Source: Clostridiales bacterium
Lineage (GTDB): Bacteria; Bacillota; Clostridia; Peptostreptococcales; Acidaminobacteraceae
Assembly (NCBI GenBank): GCA_016933835.1
Contig: JAFGAC010000134.1
Span: forward strand, 1 to 64,000
DNA: 64,000 bases
Reading direction: 5' to 3'
Shown here: positions 17,836 through 27,362 of the stretch, piece after piece
Numbering within the stretch: the stretch's first letter is position 1
Layout of the letters: the number at the start of each line of letters is the position of its first letter
Program-made: the position numbers and the translations under genes
The notes under the pieces: generated by a model
Seen by the model: only the letters and a program-made list of their open reading frames with translations
What the model was told of the DNA's origin: nothing
Databases searched by the model: none

Positions 17836-18861
17836 TTATCTTCCGATTTTATTCATCTCTTTTTTCAAAACATCAAAATGATTTAAAGATATACCCGCTC
17901 CCAATGCAACGCTTTTTAAAGGTTCATCTACTTTTTTTACTGGAATTCCCAATTTATCTGAAAAAAACATTTCAATTCCTCTAAGCAAAGCTCCTCCACC
18001 TGTCAATGTCATTCCCTGTACCATTATATCAGCAGACAATTCAGGATGCGTGATTTCAAGAATGTTTTTTACTCCATCACTTATTCTTATCAGAATTTCC
18101 TCTGTGGCTTTATAAATTTCATTACTGTTGATTGTAACTTTTTTAGGTAAACCCATAACCAAATCTCTACCAGTAACTTCCATTTCAAGTTCTTCCATAT
18201 CATAGATAGTCCCTATCGTTTTTTTTATGGTTTCCGCGGCACTGACACCTATTGAAAGTTGATATTTTTTCTTTATATATTCCATAATCGCTACATCAAT
18301 TGTATCGCCGGCAATTTTCAATGACTTGCTCACTACTATACCACCTAAGGAAATAACTGCAATTTCAGTTGTTCCCCCTCCGATGTCCACTATCAAATGT
18401 CCAAATGCCTCTTCTATAGATAAGCCTGCACCAATCGCAGCCGCTATTGGTTCTTCAATAATCATGACATCTTTTGCCTTTGCCAGTAAAGTCGCTTCAA
18501 TAACGGCTCTTTTTTCAACCGTTGTCGCTTCTGACGGTACACCAATGACAACTCTTACATGGCTGAACAGATTCCTATGTGGAATGCTTTTATTTAAAAA
18601 ATATTCAATCATTCTATAAGTCGTATCAAAATCTGCAACGACACCTTCTTTTAAAGGTCTTATCAGCTCTATGTTATCCGGCGCTTTACCGATCATATTT
18701 TTAGCTTCTGTACCAACTGCCAAAATTCGGCCGTTTTTTTTATCAATGGCTACAACACTTGGTTCATCAACAACAATTCCTTTACCTTTAATAAATACAA
18801 GTGTGTTTGCAGTGCCTAAATCTATTCCTACATATTTTGTTAAAAATTTAAATATCGCCAT
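17836..18861 (-). CDS. mreB: rod shape-determining actin-like protein MreB
   Basis: A 341-residue bacterial actin that guides side-wall synthesis. It has the phosphate-1 motif GIDLGTANTLVF near the N-terminus, the phosphate-2 segment HLIVDIGGGTTEIAVIS and the adenosine motif TGGGALLRGIE near residue 288. Length is standard. It follows radC and is first of the mre genes proper, in the maf-radC-mreB order common in Firmicutes. Confidence 0.97.
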   Translation of the reverse strand: MAIFKFLTKYVGIDLGTANTLVFIKGKGIVVDEPSVVAIDKKNGRILAVGTEAKNMIGKAPDNIELIRPLKEGVVADFDTTYRMIEYFLNKSIPHRNLFSHVRVVIGVPSEATTVEKRAVIEATLLAKAKDVMIIEEPIAAAIGAGLSIEEAFGHLIVDIGGGTTEIAVISLGGIVVSKSLKIAGDTIDVAIMEYIKKKYQLSIGVSAAETIKKTIGTIYDMEELEMEVTGRDLVMGLPKKVTINSNEIYKATEEILIRISDGVKNILEITHPELSADIMVQGMTLTGGGALLRGIEMFFSDKLGIPVKKVDEPLKSVALGAGISLNHFDVLKKEMNKIGR

Positions 18862-18878
18862 AACTGAATCCTCTCATT

Positions 18879-19553
18879 CTACATCAAATTTTCTTCTCGC
18901 ATACTGTAATATTTCCCAATACCAATTATAACATGGTCCATAACTTTTATACCTAATAATTCTCCTGCTTGAGCCAACCTTTTTGTAATATTGATATCTT
19001 CACTTGAAGGAGTAGGATTTCCACTTGGATGATTGTGCATCAATACAATTCCGGCTGCACTTTTCTTCACTGCACGATTAAAAACTTCCCGCGGATGCAC
19101 AATTGAAGAATTGAGACTTCCCATCGAAATATCCTCGTAATCAATCACTCTATTTTTTGTATCTAAAAATACTACTCTAAAAACTTCTTTTTTAAAGTAT
19201 TTCATATCCTGTCCTACAATATCATATATGTCTTTAGGTGACATTATTTTTTCTTTAATCAAAAATTCATCCATTTTGATTCGATTTGCCAATTCAACAG
19301 CCGCCAATATCTGCACTGCTTTTGATGGACCGATTCCTTTTATTTGACACAACTCTTGAACAGTCATGTTATTTAATTCATGAATGCCATTGTTCATCAA
19401 TTCTAAAATTTTCTGAGCCAATGCCAAAGATGATTCGCTTTTACTTCCAGTCTGTATCAATATGGCAAGAAGTTCAGTATTAGATAATTTTTTAGAACCT
19501 ATGTTTATCATTTTTTCTCTCGGTCTTTCATTTAACGGCAAATCTTTTATCAT
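18879..19553 (-). CDS. radC: RadC-family JAMM protein
   Basis: A 224-residue protein with an N-terminal helix-hairpin-helix (PLNERPREKM to a KGIGPSKA segment) and a C-terminal JAMM metallo-domain with the motif HNHPSGNPTPSSED. The name is historical; a direct role in recombinational repair is doubtful. The start is probably the ATG at 19551-19553, 6 bases from AAGGAG, and not the TTG directly before it. It overlaps nothing and follows maf by 3 bases. Confidence 0.94.
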   Translation of the reverse strand: MIKDLPLNERPREKMINIGSKKLSNTELLAILIQTGSKSESSLALAQKILELMNNGIHELNNMTVQELCQIKGIGPSKAVQILAAVELANRIKMDEFLIKEKIMSPKDIYDIVGQDMKYFKKEVFRVVFLDTKNRVIDYEDISMGSLNSSIVHPREVFNRAVKKSAAGIVLMHNHPSGNPTPSSEDINITKRLAQAGELLGIKVMDHVIIGIGKYYSMREENLM

Positions 19554-19556
19554 CAA

Positions 19557-20147
19557 TTACTCCTTTGTTAGAATATTAAAATCAAAGTGTTTATCTAAAA
19601 TAAAATGCAATTTAGAAATTGGCAAACCTACAACATTAAAATAATCACCTGAAATTTCATCCACCAAAATTGCACCCAATCCTTGAATACCATAGGAACC
19701 TGCTTTATCAAAATATTCTTTTGAAGAAATGTACCAATCAATCATTTCATCACTAAGTATATTGAATTTCACTTTTGTTTTCTCATAATTTATAATGCTT
19801 TTGTTGCTTTCACTATCTATGATTGCAAATCCAGTAAATACTTCATGCCATTGACCACTCAACATCTTCAACATTTTTCTGGCATCTTCTTCAGATTGCG
19901 GTTTTCCCAATATAGTTTCATAATAAACAACTGTATCTGCCGAAATAATCAAACTAGGTTCAGTCGCTTGATCTACAATGCTCATACCTTTAAGCAAAGC
20001 TGCTTTCATTACTTCTGTTTTAGGATTTCCCATTACATCAATATTCTCTTCATACTCACTAGACATTATTGAAAAGTTTTCAATATATCTAGATAAAATT
20101 TCTTTTCTTCGCGGCGAGTTCGATGCCAAAATAATTTTATAATTCAT
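19557..20147 (-). CDS. maf: Maf-family nucleoside triphosphate pyrophosphatase (house-cleaning)
   Basis: A 196-residue Maf protein, which hydrolyses non-canonical or dTTP/UTP nucleotides to the monophosphate. The signatures are the N-terminal ILASNSPRRKEIL, SADTVV (about 69) and GKPQSEEDA, and YGIQG near residue 148. The ATG at 20145-20147 follows AGAGGAT at 8 bases; an upstream in-frame ATG lacks a ribosome-binding site and would add 26 residues that do not belong to the family. It heads the maf-radC-mreBCD run. Confidence 0.93.
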   Translation of the reverse strand: MNYKIILASNSPRRKEILSRYIENFSIMSSEYEENIDVMGNPKTEVMKAALLKGMSIVDQATEPSLIISADTVVYYETILGKPQSEEDARKMLKMLSGQWHEVFTGFAIIDSESNKSIINYEKTKVKFNILSDEMIDWYISSKEYFDKAGSYGIQGLGAILVDEISGDYFNVVGLPISKLHFILDKHFDFNILTKE

Positions 20148-20196
20148 TTTATCATCCTCTTCTATGTTATAAAATAATATTTCAATTGTATTCCTT

Positions 20197-20225
20197 ATTA
20201 TAATACATTTTTTTATTGTATCCAA
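20197..20225 (-). promoter_or_regulatory. candidate promoter of maf-radC-mreBCD
   Basis: On the minus strand TTGGAT (20220-20225) and TATAAT (20197-20202) are separated by 17 bases, about 50 bases before the maf start and directly after the folC terminator. Confidence 0.65.
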
Positions 20226-20231
20226 CTTATC

Positions 20232-20264
20232 AAAAAAAAGATATACATCTTTATGACATATATC
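20232..20264 (-). terminator. intrinsic terminator of valS-folC
   Basis: Arms 20240-20246 and 20258-20264 pair over 7 bases (one G-U) and are followed on the minus strand by a run of T (20232-20239). It lies 12 bases after the folC stop. Confidence 0.65.
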
Positions 20265-20275
20265 TCATATTTTTT

Positions 20276-21553
20276 CTATTCTATAAGTATTGATCTAACT
20301 TCACCAATGAGATACAGAGAACCAAACACCAAGACAACATCCTCTTTATTCGCTCTTGCTCTCGCTTCAATAATGGCTTCTAAAATTCTTTCAAACCCTG
20401 ACACATTATCATGATATTCTCTCACATGATTCATCAAATCGATGTACGGCATACTTCGAGGTGAATTTGGTTGTGTCACAATCACTTCATCTAAAAGAGG
20501 CACGACATGTTTTATAATTGCATCAACATCTTTATCTTCAAGAATCCCTACAACACCAATCACTTTTTTGCTTTTCAGCAAATGTTCAAGTGTGTCTTTC
20601 AATCCTCTGGCACCATGTTCATTATGTGCGCCATCAATAATAACAAGAGGTTCTTTATTGATTATTTCCATTCGCCCTGGCCATACAGTCACTTTTAAAC
20701 CATTTTCAATACTTGAAGAATCAATTTTAAATATCGCCATGTCATTCAACAATTTTGCGACTTCAATTGCCACCGCTGCATTTCTTGTCTGATGCCTTCC
20801 TAAAAGAGAAATAGAGTAAGATTTATTCAAATATTTGAATTTTGTTTCAGTTAAACTTTCTTTAATTATTTCTATTGTTGACTGATCTACTAGAATCATT
20901 TTTGAATTTCTATCTTTCGCAACCGCTTCGATAACTTTTAAGGCTTCCACTTCTTGTGGATGAACAACCACTGGGGAATTTTCCTTTATAATTCCTGCTT
21001 TTTCACCCGCGATTAGTGCCATCGTGTCTCCCAAATAATCTGTATGATCCATTGCAATTGGTGTAATTACTGAACATAACGGTTTCAATATGACATTTGT
21101 TGAATCTAAACGTCCTCCCATACCTACTTCCAAAACAACAATATCAGCCTTTTCTCTTTTATAGAATTCAAATGCAATTGCTGTCACTATTTCAAATTCT
21201 GTGGGGTGGTCTTTTCCAGACATGACCATTTCATCAACTTTTTCTTTTACAAATGCAGTAATATCCGCTAAGCTTTGATTTGGAATATTCATCCGATTCA
21301 AACGAATTCGCTCATTGAATATCTGTAAAAAAGGTGAGGAAAAAAGACCTACACTGTAACCAGATTCAATGAGAATGTTAGCTATGAATGCACTTGTTGA
21401 ACCTTTTCCATTTGTACCTGCCACATGAATCACTTTCAATTCATTTTCAGGATTACCCATTTTTTCAAGTAATTGATTAATATTATCGAGTCCCAATTTT
21501 CTTCCAAATTTATATGTTCCATGTATATATGCAATTGCTTCACTGTAATTCAT
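20276..21553 (-). CDS. folC: bifunctional folylpolyglutamate/dihydrofolate synthase
   Basis: A 425-residue Mur-ligase-family enzyme that adds glutamate to folates (and may form dihydrofolate). It has the P-loop GTNGKGST (about residue 46), the segment VLEVGMGGRLDSTN, HTDYLG and the C-terminal domain with IIDGAHNEHGA. The ATG at 21551-21553 follows AGGAGTG and lies just after the valS stop; the alternative TTG start 13 codons upstream would overlap valS. It is cotranscribed with valS under the T-box. Confidence 0.94.
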   Translation of the reverse strand: MNYSEAIAYIHGTYKFGRKLGLDNINQLLEKMGNPENELKVIHVAGTNGKGSTSAFIANILIESGYSVGLFSSPFLQIFNERIRLNRMNIPNQSLADITAFVKEKVDEMVMSGKDHPTEFEIVTAIAFEFYKREKADIVVLEVGMGGRLDSTNVILKPLCSVITPIAMDHTDYLGDTMALIAGEKAGIIKENSPVVVHPQEVEALKVIEAVAKDRNSKMILVDQSTIEIIKESLTETKFKYLNKSYSISLLGRHQTRNAAVAIEVAKLLNDMAIFKIDSSSIENGLKVTVWPGRMEIINKEPLVIIDGAHNEHGARGLKDTLEHLLKSKKVIGVVGILEDKDVDAIIKHVVPLLDEVIVTQPNSPRSMPYIDLMNHVREYHDNVSGFERILEAIIEARARANKEDVVLVFGSLYLIGEVRSILIE

Positions 21554-21572
21554 ATTTTCACTCCTAAAAGGA

Positions 21573-24218
21573 TTATAATTTTTCTTTGACAATTGTCAAT
21601 CTATCTTGTATCTCATGCAACATTTCTTTAAACTTCTCTAGTTTTTCCTGTTCTTCAATTATCAACTTTTCAGGTGCTTTGCTGACAAAACCCTCATTAT
21701 TCAGTTTCCCTTCCGCTCTTTTTACTTCTCCTTCAAGCCGCTTCATCTCTTTACTTAAACGGTCGAATTCCTTATGGTAATCAATCAAATCTGAAAGAGG
21801 GATAAACATTTTAGCCCCTTCAATTATTACACTGGCCGCATCTTCAATATAATCATTTTCAATAAATTTAATTTCTGATATTGCTGAAAGCGACTTGAAG
21901 TATCCTTCATTCATTAAGAACAATTCATGAATGGTCGGTTCTCCATTGACTAGCAATCTTGCTTGTCTTGAAGGTGGAACATCCATTTCCGCTCTTACAT
22001 TTCGAATATTTTTAATGGCCATCATGATAACATCCATATTTTTTTCGGCTTCTTCAAATTTAAAGTTATTACTGAATATTGGCCACTCTTGAATAATCAA
22101 GTCACCATTTCTCATCGGAATATTTTGCCATATTTCTTCAGTAATAAACGGAATAAATGGATGCAGTAATTTTAATATATCTTCCAAAACTTTCAAAAGA
22201 ACTTTTTGAGCCGTCAGTTTTTTCTCTAAATCCTCACCATATAATCGTTTCTTTGTCAATTCGATATACCAATCACAATACTCATCCCATACAAATTCAT
22301 AGATTTTTGTCGCTGCTATTCCAAGTTCGAATTTTTCAAGATTATTGGTTATTTCTTGAATAGATTGATTGAGCCTTGACAATATCCATTGGTCTGCCAA
22401 TTCCAACTTTTCATTTCCTGTTAAAGTATAGTCTTCATTTTCATCAAGTCCTGTCAAAAGAAATCTTGATGCATTCCAAAGTTTATTGACAAAATTTCTA
22501 GCAGATTCTACCCTTTCCATTTGAAACTTCAAATCATTTCCAGGACTATTTCCTGTAGCAAGCATAAATCTTAAGGCATCTGCACCATATTGGTCAATAA
22601 CTTCTAGTGGATCAACACCATTGCCCAATGATTTAGACATTTTTCTCCCTTGTGCATCTCGTACCAATCCATGAATTAAAACATGCTCAAATGGTGATTC
22701 TTTCATCTGCTCTATACCTGAGAATACCATTCTAATAACCCAGAAAAAGATTATGTCATACCCTGTGACCAACACATTTGTAGGATAGAATTTTTTCAAC
22801 AAATCTGTATTTTCCGGCCACCCCAAAGTGGAAAAAGGCCAAAGCGCTGAACTGAACCATGTATCTAGTACATCTTCATCTTGCTTAATATTTGTACTCT
22901 GGCATTTATGACATTCATGGACTTGAGTTTCACTTACAGTGATTTCACCACAATCCTGACAGTAATAGGCTGGAATTCGATGCCCCCACCATAGCTGTCT
23001 TGAAATTGTCCAGTCTCTGATATTTTCCAACCAATGTGCATAAACTTTATTGAACCGCTCAGGTGTTATTTTTAGTTCACCGCTTTTCAATACATCCAGT
23101 GCCGGTTTCGCCATCGCTTCCATACTTACAAACCATTGATCTGAAAGTCTTGGTTCTATGACAGTATTGCATCGATAACAAACTCCTACTGCATGTTCAT
23201 GATCTTTCACTTCGATCATATATCCTGCATCAGTCAAGTCTTTTACAATGGTTTTTCTGCAGTCATAACGGTCCATACCTTTGTACTTGCCACCTTTTTC
23301 ATTAATGGTAGCATCTATATTGAAAATATCTATAATTTGCAGATTATGCTTTTGTCCAATAATAAAATCATTTGGATCATGAGCTGGAGTAATTTTAAGC
23401 GCACCTGTCCCCAATTCTCTGTCTACATATTCATCCATTACAATTGGCAGTTCTCTTCCTATCAATGGCAATATTACAGATTTACCTTTTAAATGTGCGT
23501 ATCTGTCATCCTCTGGATGGATGGCAACAGCAGTATCACCTAGCATTGTTTCAGGCCTTGTCGTTGCAATTGTTAAAAATTCTTCACTGTCTTTTATAGG
23601 GTATTTGATGAAATAGAATTTACCATGTTGATCTTCATGTTCTACTTCTGCATCAGAAAGATTGGTTTTGCAATCAGGGCACCAGTTGATTAAGCGGTTT
23701 CCTCTGTAAATCAGTCCTTTGTCATACAAATTGACAAATACTTTTGTAACTGCGTTATTGCAACCTTCATCCATTGTAAATCTTTCTTTCTCCCAATCAC
23801 ATGAGTTCCCAAGCTTTTTCATCTGTTGAACGATTCGGTTCCCATACTCCTCTTTCCATTCCCAAGCTTTATCTAAAAAATCTTCTCTATCAATCTGATC
23901 TTTTGTAAGTCCTTCCTCATTTTTAATTTTCTCAAGAACTTTTACTTCAGTTGCTATAGAAGCATGATCTGTTCCTGGGAGCCAAAGCGCTTCAAATCCC
24001 TGCATTCTTTTGAATCTAATCAAGACATCTTGAATGACATGATCCAAAGCATGTCCCATGTGCAATTGCCCCGTTATATTTGGCGGTGGCAATACAATTG
24101 TGAACGGTTCTTTTTCAGAATACGGATCCGCATGAAAATGCTTCTTCTCCATCCAATAATCATAAATTTTCTGTTCGAATTCTTTCGGATTGTATTTGCT
24201 TCCCATTGATTCACTCAT
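21573..24218 (-). CDS. valS: valyl-tRNA synthetase
   Basis: An 881-residue class I aminoacyl-tRNA synthetase. It has the HIGH-type motif in [15 protein letters not shown] (about residues 43-57), the KMSKS motif in [11 protein letters not shown] (about 525), an editing domain between them, an anticodon-binding domain and a C-terminal coiled coil (about 815-875) as in ValRS. It is preceded by a T-box whose candidate specifier codon is GTA, a valine codon. Confidence 0.97.
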   Translation of the reverse strand: MSESMGSKYNPKEFEQKIYDYWMEKKHFHADPYSEKEPFTIVLPPPNITGQLHMGHALDHVIQDVLIRFKRMQGFEALWLPGTDHASIATEVKVLEKIKNEEGLTKDQIDREDFLDKAWEWKEEYGNRIVQQMKKLGNSCDWEKERFTMDEGCNNAVTKVFVNLYDKGLIYRGNRLINWCPDCKTNLSDAEVEHEDQHGKFYFIKYPIKDSEEFLTIATTRPETMLGDTAVAIHPEDDRYAHLKGKSVILPLIGRELPIVMDEYVDRELGTGALKITPAHDPNDFIIGQKHNLQIIDIFNIDATINEKGGKYKGMDRYDCRKTIVKDLTDAGYMIEVKDHEHAVGVCYRCNTVIEPRLSDQWFVSMEAMAKPALDVLKSGELKITPERFNKVYAHWLENIRDWTISRQLWWGHRIPAYYCQDCGEITVSETQVHECHKCQSTNIKQDEDVLDTWFSSALWPFSTLGWPENTDLLKKFYPTNVLVTGYDIIFFWVIRMVFSGIEQMKESPFEHVLIHGLVRDAQGRKMSKSLGNGVDPLEVIDQYGADALRFMLATGNSPGNDLKFQMERVESARNFVNKLWNASRFLLTGLDENEDYTLTGNEKLELADQWILSRLNQSIQEITNNLEKFELGIAATKIYEFVWDEYCDWYIELTKKRLYGEDLEKKLTAQKVLLKVLEDILKLLHPFIPFITEEIWQNIPMRNGDLIIQEWPIFSNNFKFEEAEKNMDVIMMAIKNIRNVRAEMDVPPSRQARLLVNGEPTIHELFLMNEGYFKSLSAISEIKFIENDYIEDAASVIIEGAKMFIPLSDLIDYHKEFDRLSKEMKRLEGEVKRAEGKLNNEGFVSKAPEKLIIEEQEKLEKFKEMLHEIQDRLTIVKEKL

Positions 24219-24283
24219 TTGCTAATCCTCCTAATAATTTGTCATTGTATTCATCGATTGCATTTTTACAAATAATTTATTCA

Positions 24284-24529
24284 AAAAATAAAAAACCTCA
24301 TCAATCCTTCGAAGGGACGATGAGGTTTCGCGGTACCACCCTAATTTCAACAAATATTTTGTTGACACTTTCAAAGCTATAACGCGCAACCGTTTAAACC
24401 TACTGCTATTTCAGTTTAAAAGTCTCCAAAGCTACCTTCAATAAACACTTCCTTAGAAATCTTTCAGCCTATCGGATTTCTTTCTCTAAAAGGGTTATTC
24501 ATTTACTCCTCTTCATCATCAACGATTTT
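24284..24529 (-). ncRNA. T-box leader of valS
   Basis: A tRNA-sensing leader RNA. The conserved T-box AGGGTGGTACCGCG is present on the minus strand (24329-24342). It is followed by a terminator with arms 24296-24302 and 24319-24325 (CCTCATC / GATGAGG) and a T run. The 5' part has the Stem I features GATGAAGAGGAGTA. The codon GTA (24433-24435, in the context GAAGGTAGC) is a likely specifier, which matches valine. Uncharged tRNA-Val should favour the antiterminator and read-through into valS and folC. This fills the gap between valS and the next gene. Confidence 0.95.
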
Positions 24530-24535
24530 TTTAAA

Positions 24536-24563
24536 ATTATACCATCTACATTTCAATTGTCAA
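24536..24563 (-). promoter_or_regulatory. promoter of the valS T-box transcript
   Basis: Perfect hexamers on the minus strand: TTGACA (24558-24563) and TATAAT (24536-24541), separated by 16 bases. Transcription would start near 24529, at the 5' end of the T-box. Confidence 0.88.
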
Positions 24564-24566
24564 TAT

Positions 24567-24911
24567 CTATCTGACAATACTCATTTGACACCTTCTATCC
24601 AAATATTGTACAAGTTCAAACATTATGTTATAGAAAGTGAAATTATAAACTTTCCATTCATTTTCAAAATTAATGTAGATATGCCGTTTTATTGACATTG
24701 TAGGCAGAAATGGATTCCCTGAATTCTCAATTTCATCTTTGAAAATGCATAACTTAGTAATTTTCCCTTCTCCCTTTTGCAAAGTCGACAAATCAAGCCC
24801 ATCAGCAACTGTTTCCTTTTGAATTTCTGCATAGAAACTGTAATGGCTGATACTTCCCTCTATAAATCCAAATCTCTTATTTGGTTGTTCAATTTTAATA
24901 TCATAGCTCAT
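24567..24911 (-). CDS. uncharacterised 114-residue protein
   Basis: I do not recognise this family. The protein begins MSYDIKIEQPNKRFGF and appears soluble, with alternating beta-strand-like segments and no membrane helix or signal peptide. The ATG at 24909-24911 follows GGTGGGG; an in-frame TTG five codons upstream is less likely. It lies 62 bases after the LiaF-like gene with no terminator between, so it may be the last gene of the PspC/LiaF group. Codon use and AT content resemble the neighbours. Confidence 0.6.
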   Translation of the reverse strand: MSYDIKIEQPNKRFGFIEGSISHYSFYAEIQKETVADGLDLSTLQKGEGKITKLCIFKDEIENSGNPFLPTMSIKRHIYINFENEWKVYNFTFYNIMFELVQYLDRRCQMSIVR

Positions 24912-24973
24912 ATCAAGCCCCACCAATTTGTCTTCTTGCTAAAAGTTTATTACTATCTTCAATAAAAGTAAAA

Positions 24974-25891
24974 TTAATATTCACGAATATTTAAATCACC
25001 GACACCTGCACTGATATTCAACAAGTAATATTGATTATCATCGTATGACTTTGAATAATAATATTCGCCATCTTTTTTATAATCATCTCCGCCTGAAAAA
25101 TGAGCGACTTTGACTCCACCATCATATCTCAATTTCACACTTTGCCCTTGAGGAATATAAATATTGATATCTGAAACACCCGTGCTCACTTGAACTGTCG
25201 AATTAAATATCAAATCATCAAGGTATAAGTCTAGCTGTCCGACACCAATATCAATATTGACATCACTAAAGAGAATATCTCTTAAATCTATATTGGCATC
25301 CATCGCACCCATGTCGATATCGAATTTCCAAATGACATTTTCATTGATTTCAAAATCGTATCGATACCCTTTGTCAATAATTATTCCGTCTCTTAAATCG
25401 CTGCTATTGTTTTTCACATTATAAATTACTTTTCTATTTTCATTATCAAAGGTAGTTGTTACATCTGTAATATCTTTTGGATATTCCGAATTGATAAGCT
25501 CTTGATTGCCTGAATATATTTCAAGCTGACCTGCACCTAAATTCAATTTCAACAAACCTTGTTCAATATTCTCATCGTATACGACATATGATTTTTCTGA
25601 TTCTAAATGATCGGTTATAATTTTTTCACCAAATATTTGGATATTACCATTGTAATAATAGGTATACATGATTAAAGCTGCAAAAAACAACATCCAAGTT
25701 ACAAACTTAATCCATCCATTTCTCTTAAATATGATATTGATACCTATCACAATCAACAAGAGCGGCCATAAATTTAAAAATGATACAAATATTCTGCCAT
25801 CAATTAAATTGAATCTATAAGCCAATAGGAATAAACCCACTGTAATAAAGGCTATTCCCAGTCCTGAATTTCCAGCTTTCTTTTCCTCCAT
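24974..25891 (-). CDS. LiaF-like / DUF5668 membrane protein with C-terminal toastrack-like domain
   Basis: A 305-residue protein with four membrane helices in the first third (about 12-110), including a pattern of GLGIAFITVGLFLLAYR and LWPLLLIVIGINIIF that is typical of DUF5668/LiaF N-termini, and a C-terminal beta-helix domain rich in repeated strands (about 130-305; GAGQLEIYSG, GVGQLDLYLDD, AGVGDLNIREY), like the adhesin-like domains in LiaF and related proteins. Such proteins sense or modulate envelope stress. I chose the ATG at 25889-25891 behind AGAGG, 3 bases after the stop of the upstream PspC gene. Confidence 0.78.
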   Translation of the reverse strand: MEEKKAGNSGLGIAFITVGLFLLAYRFNLIDGRIFVSFLNLWPLLLIVIGINIIFKRNGWIKFVTWMLFFAALIMYTYYYNGNIQIFGEKIITDHLESEKSYVVYDENIEQGLLKLNLGAGQLEIYSGNQELINSEYPKDITDVTTTFDNENRKVIYNVKNNSSDLRDGIIIDKGYRYDFEINENVIWKFDIDMGAMDANIDLRDILFSDVNIDIGVGQLDLYLDDLIFNSTVQVSTGVSDINIYIPQGQSVKLRYDGGVKVAHFSGGDDYKKDGEYYYSKSYDDNQYYLLNISAGVGDLNIREY

Positions 25892-25893
25892 AT

Positions 25894-26340
25894 TCAACCT
25901 CTTTTCTTTGCAATCAGATATACCCCAAAGAATACAAACAACACTGGAAAGAACAAATCCCAAGCAAAGTTGATGTTAAACCACCACAGTATTCTCCTAG
26001 TAATAAACAACATCCCTATGCCTATAAAAGCCAATCCAATAATATAGGTTCCATTTTTATTTTCCTTAACGACTTTCTTTTCCCTTTTAATCTCATTTTC
26101 TTCGTTTATATCTTCTGTTTCATCAGTTGAGTCAGCTTCATTACTTCGAACTTCTACTGGCGATTCTGGAATAATGATAATACAGAGTATATATGCCAGT
26201 ATTCCTGTTCCTGCAAATAATATCGTTACTGCCCAAAGCAATCTTATCAAAGTAGCATCTACTTCAAAATACTCTGCAATACCGCCGCATACACCTGAAA
26301 CTACTTTGTTTTCTCTTGACCGATACAATCTTTTTTCCAT
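25894..26340 (-). CDS. PspC-domain protein with C-terminal membrane helices
   Basis: A 148-residue protein with an N-terminal PspC domain (RENKVVSGVCGGIAEYFEVDATLIRLLW, then a membrane helix), a charged linker (about 65-95) and a second hydrophobic region (about 97-143) like DUF5668. PspC proteins are linked to envelope stress responses. It lies between a short PspC gene and the LiaF-like gene in one operon. Confidence 0.85.
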   Translation of the reverse strand: MEKRLYRSRENKVVSGVCGGIAEYFEVDATLIRLLWAVTILFAGTGILAYILCIIIIPESPVEVRSNEADSTDETEDINEENEIKREKKVVKENKNGTYIIGLAFIGIGMLFITRRILWWFNINFAWDLFFPVLFVFFGVYLIAKKRG

Positions 26341-26356
26341 CTCTTCATCCTCCTAA

Positions 26357-26539
26357 TTATATTCTATTTGGCATGATCAATGCTGCTATTATATAACCAA
26401 TAATTCCGATGCCAAAAAAACCTGTAAATACTGCTGCCAGTCGAATCAACGTCGGATCCACCCCAAAATATTCACCCAATCCACCGCATACACCTGCAAT
26501 CATTCGATTAGTTTTAGATTTGTATAATACTTTACTCAT
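26357..26539 (-). CDS. short PspC-domain protein
   Basis: A 60-residue stand-alone PspC domain (KTNRMIAGVCGGLGEYFGVDPTLIRLA, then one membrane helix). The ATG at 26537-26539 follows GAGGTG; an upstream GTG lies inside that ribosome-binding site and is unlikely. It is first in the PspC/LiaF-like operon, and an 8-base tandem repeat lies directly upstream. Confidence 0.85.
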   Translation of the reverse strand: MSKVLYKSKTNRMIAGVCGGLGEYFGVDPTLIRLAAVFTGFFGIGIIGYIIAALIMPNRI

Positions 26540-26556
26540 CAACTTCACCTCATTTT

Positions 26557-26587
26557 CAATTCTTCAATTCTTCAATTCTTCAATTCT
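26557..26587. repeat. 8-base tandem repeat (CAATTCTT, almost 4 copies)
   Basis: Three full copies and one nearly full copy of CAATTCTT lie directly upstream of the PspC operon, between a small inverted repeat (26605-26617) and the ribosome-binding site. Slippage here would change the length of the 5' leader but not a reading frame. Confidence 0.85.
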
Positions 26588-26604
26588 AATTAATCACATG
26601 CTAT

Positions 26605-26617
26605 CTTGTTTTACAAG
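26605..26617. promoter_or_regulatory. small inverted repeat upstream of the PspC operon
   Basis: CTTGT and ACAAG arms with a 3-base centre (CTTGTTTTACAAG). It is a possible operator or short hairpin near the promoter of the PspC genes. The promoter itself is not clear. Confidence 0.3.
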
Positions 26618-26654
26618 GTACTGTCGAAAGAATTATATTAAGAATTTTAAATAA

Positions 26655-27362
26655 TCACATTCTCAATATATTCATAACAACTCTATATGCAATCATGATG
26701 CCTGCACTCGCAGGTACAAAAGGCAAACTTCCAGGTTTTCTTTTATCATCAAGTTTTTCATAAGCTTCGCTGTTGCGCATAGCTTTTTCTCTTGAATATA
26801 CAACTTCCAAACTCTCAATTTTTTTATTCTTTAACTCTTTTCTCATGATTTTGGCCAGAGGATCTGTATCCGTCAAATATATATCTGTAATCTCAAGCAT
26901 TCTCGGATCCAATTTGTTTCCAGTACCCATGCTTGATATGATTGGAATTTCTTTCTCTTTGCAAAAGGTTATTAAAGCTATTTTTGCAGCAACTTGATCA
27001 ATAGCATCCACAACATAATCAACCGTTTCATCAATTAGGTTTTCAATATTACTTTCAGTAATTCGTTCATTTATAATCTTGACATCAATCTCACTATTGA
27101 TATCCTTCAACCGCTGAAACATTACTTCTGTTTTATCCCGGTTTACCGTAGAATCCAGTGCAATTATCTGTCGATTTTTATTGCTTATGTCAATTGTATC
27201 AAAATCGATTATTATCAGATGTCCAATACCGGCTCTAGCAAGCGATTCAATAACATAACCACCAACTCCTCCAATTCCACATACAGCGACTTTCATTGTT
27301 TTCAACTTTTCAATATTCTTTTCATTAATAACTAGATAACTTCTTTCAAACATGTCTGTCAT
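26655..27362 (-). CDS. tcdA: tRNA threonylcarbamoyladenosine dehydratase TcdA (E1-like)
   Basis: A 235-residue ThiF/MoeB-fold protein with an ATP-binding GIGGVGGYV motif (residues 29-37), the acidic IIDFDTIDISNKNRQ segment and a C-terminal R-K-P-G-SLPFVPASAG stretch that is typical of TcdA/CsdL. It cyclises t6A37 in tRNAs that decode ANN codons. No CxxC zinc pairs of MoeB are seen, which supports TcdA over MoeB. It overlaps the molybdopterin oxidoreductase stop by 4 bases (ATGA). That linkage is unusual. Confidence 0.88.
   Translation of the reverse strand: MTDMFERSYLVINEKNIEKLKTMKVAVCGIGGVGGYVIESLARAGIGHLIIIDFDTIDISNKNRQIIALDSTVNRDKTEVMFQRLKDINSEIDVKIINERITESNIENLIDETVDYVVDAIDQVAAKIALITFCKEKEIPIISSMGTGNKLDPRMLEITDIYLTDTDPLAKIMRKELKNKKIESLEVVYSREKAMRNSEAYEKLDDKRKPGSLPFVPASAGIMIAYRVVMNILRM

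Noticed and set aside
23193-23492. 99-codon plus-strand frame opposite valS
   Set aside because: Antisense to the conserved synthetase core; composition typical of a shadow frame.
26557-26587. CRISPR-like repeat
   Set aside because: The 8-base tandem repeats have no spacers, so this is a simple tandem repeat.
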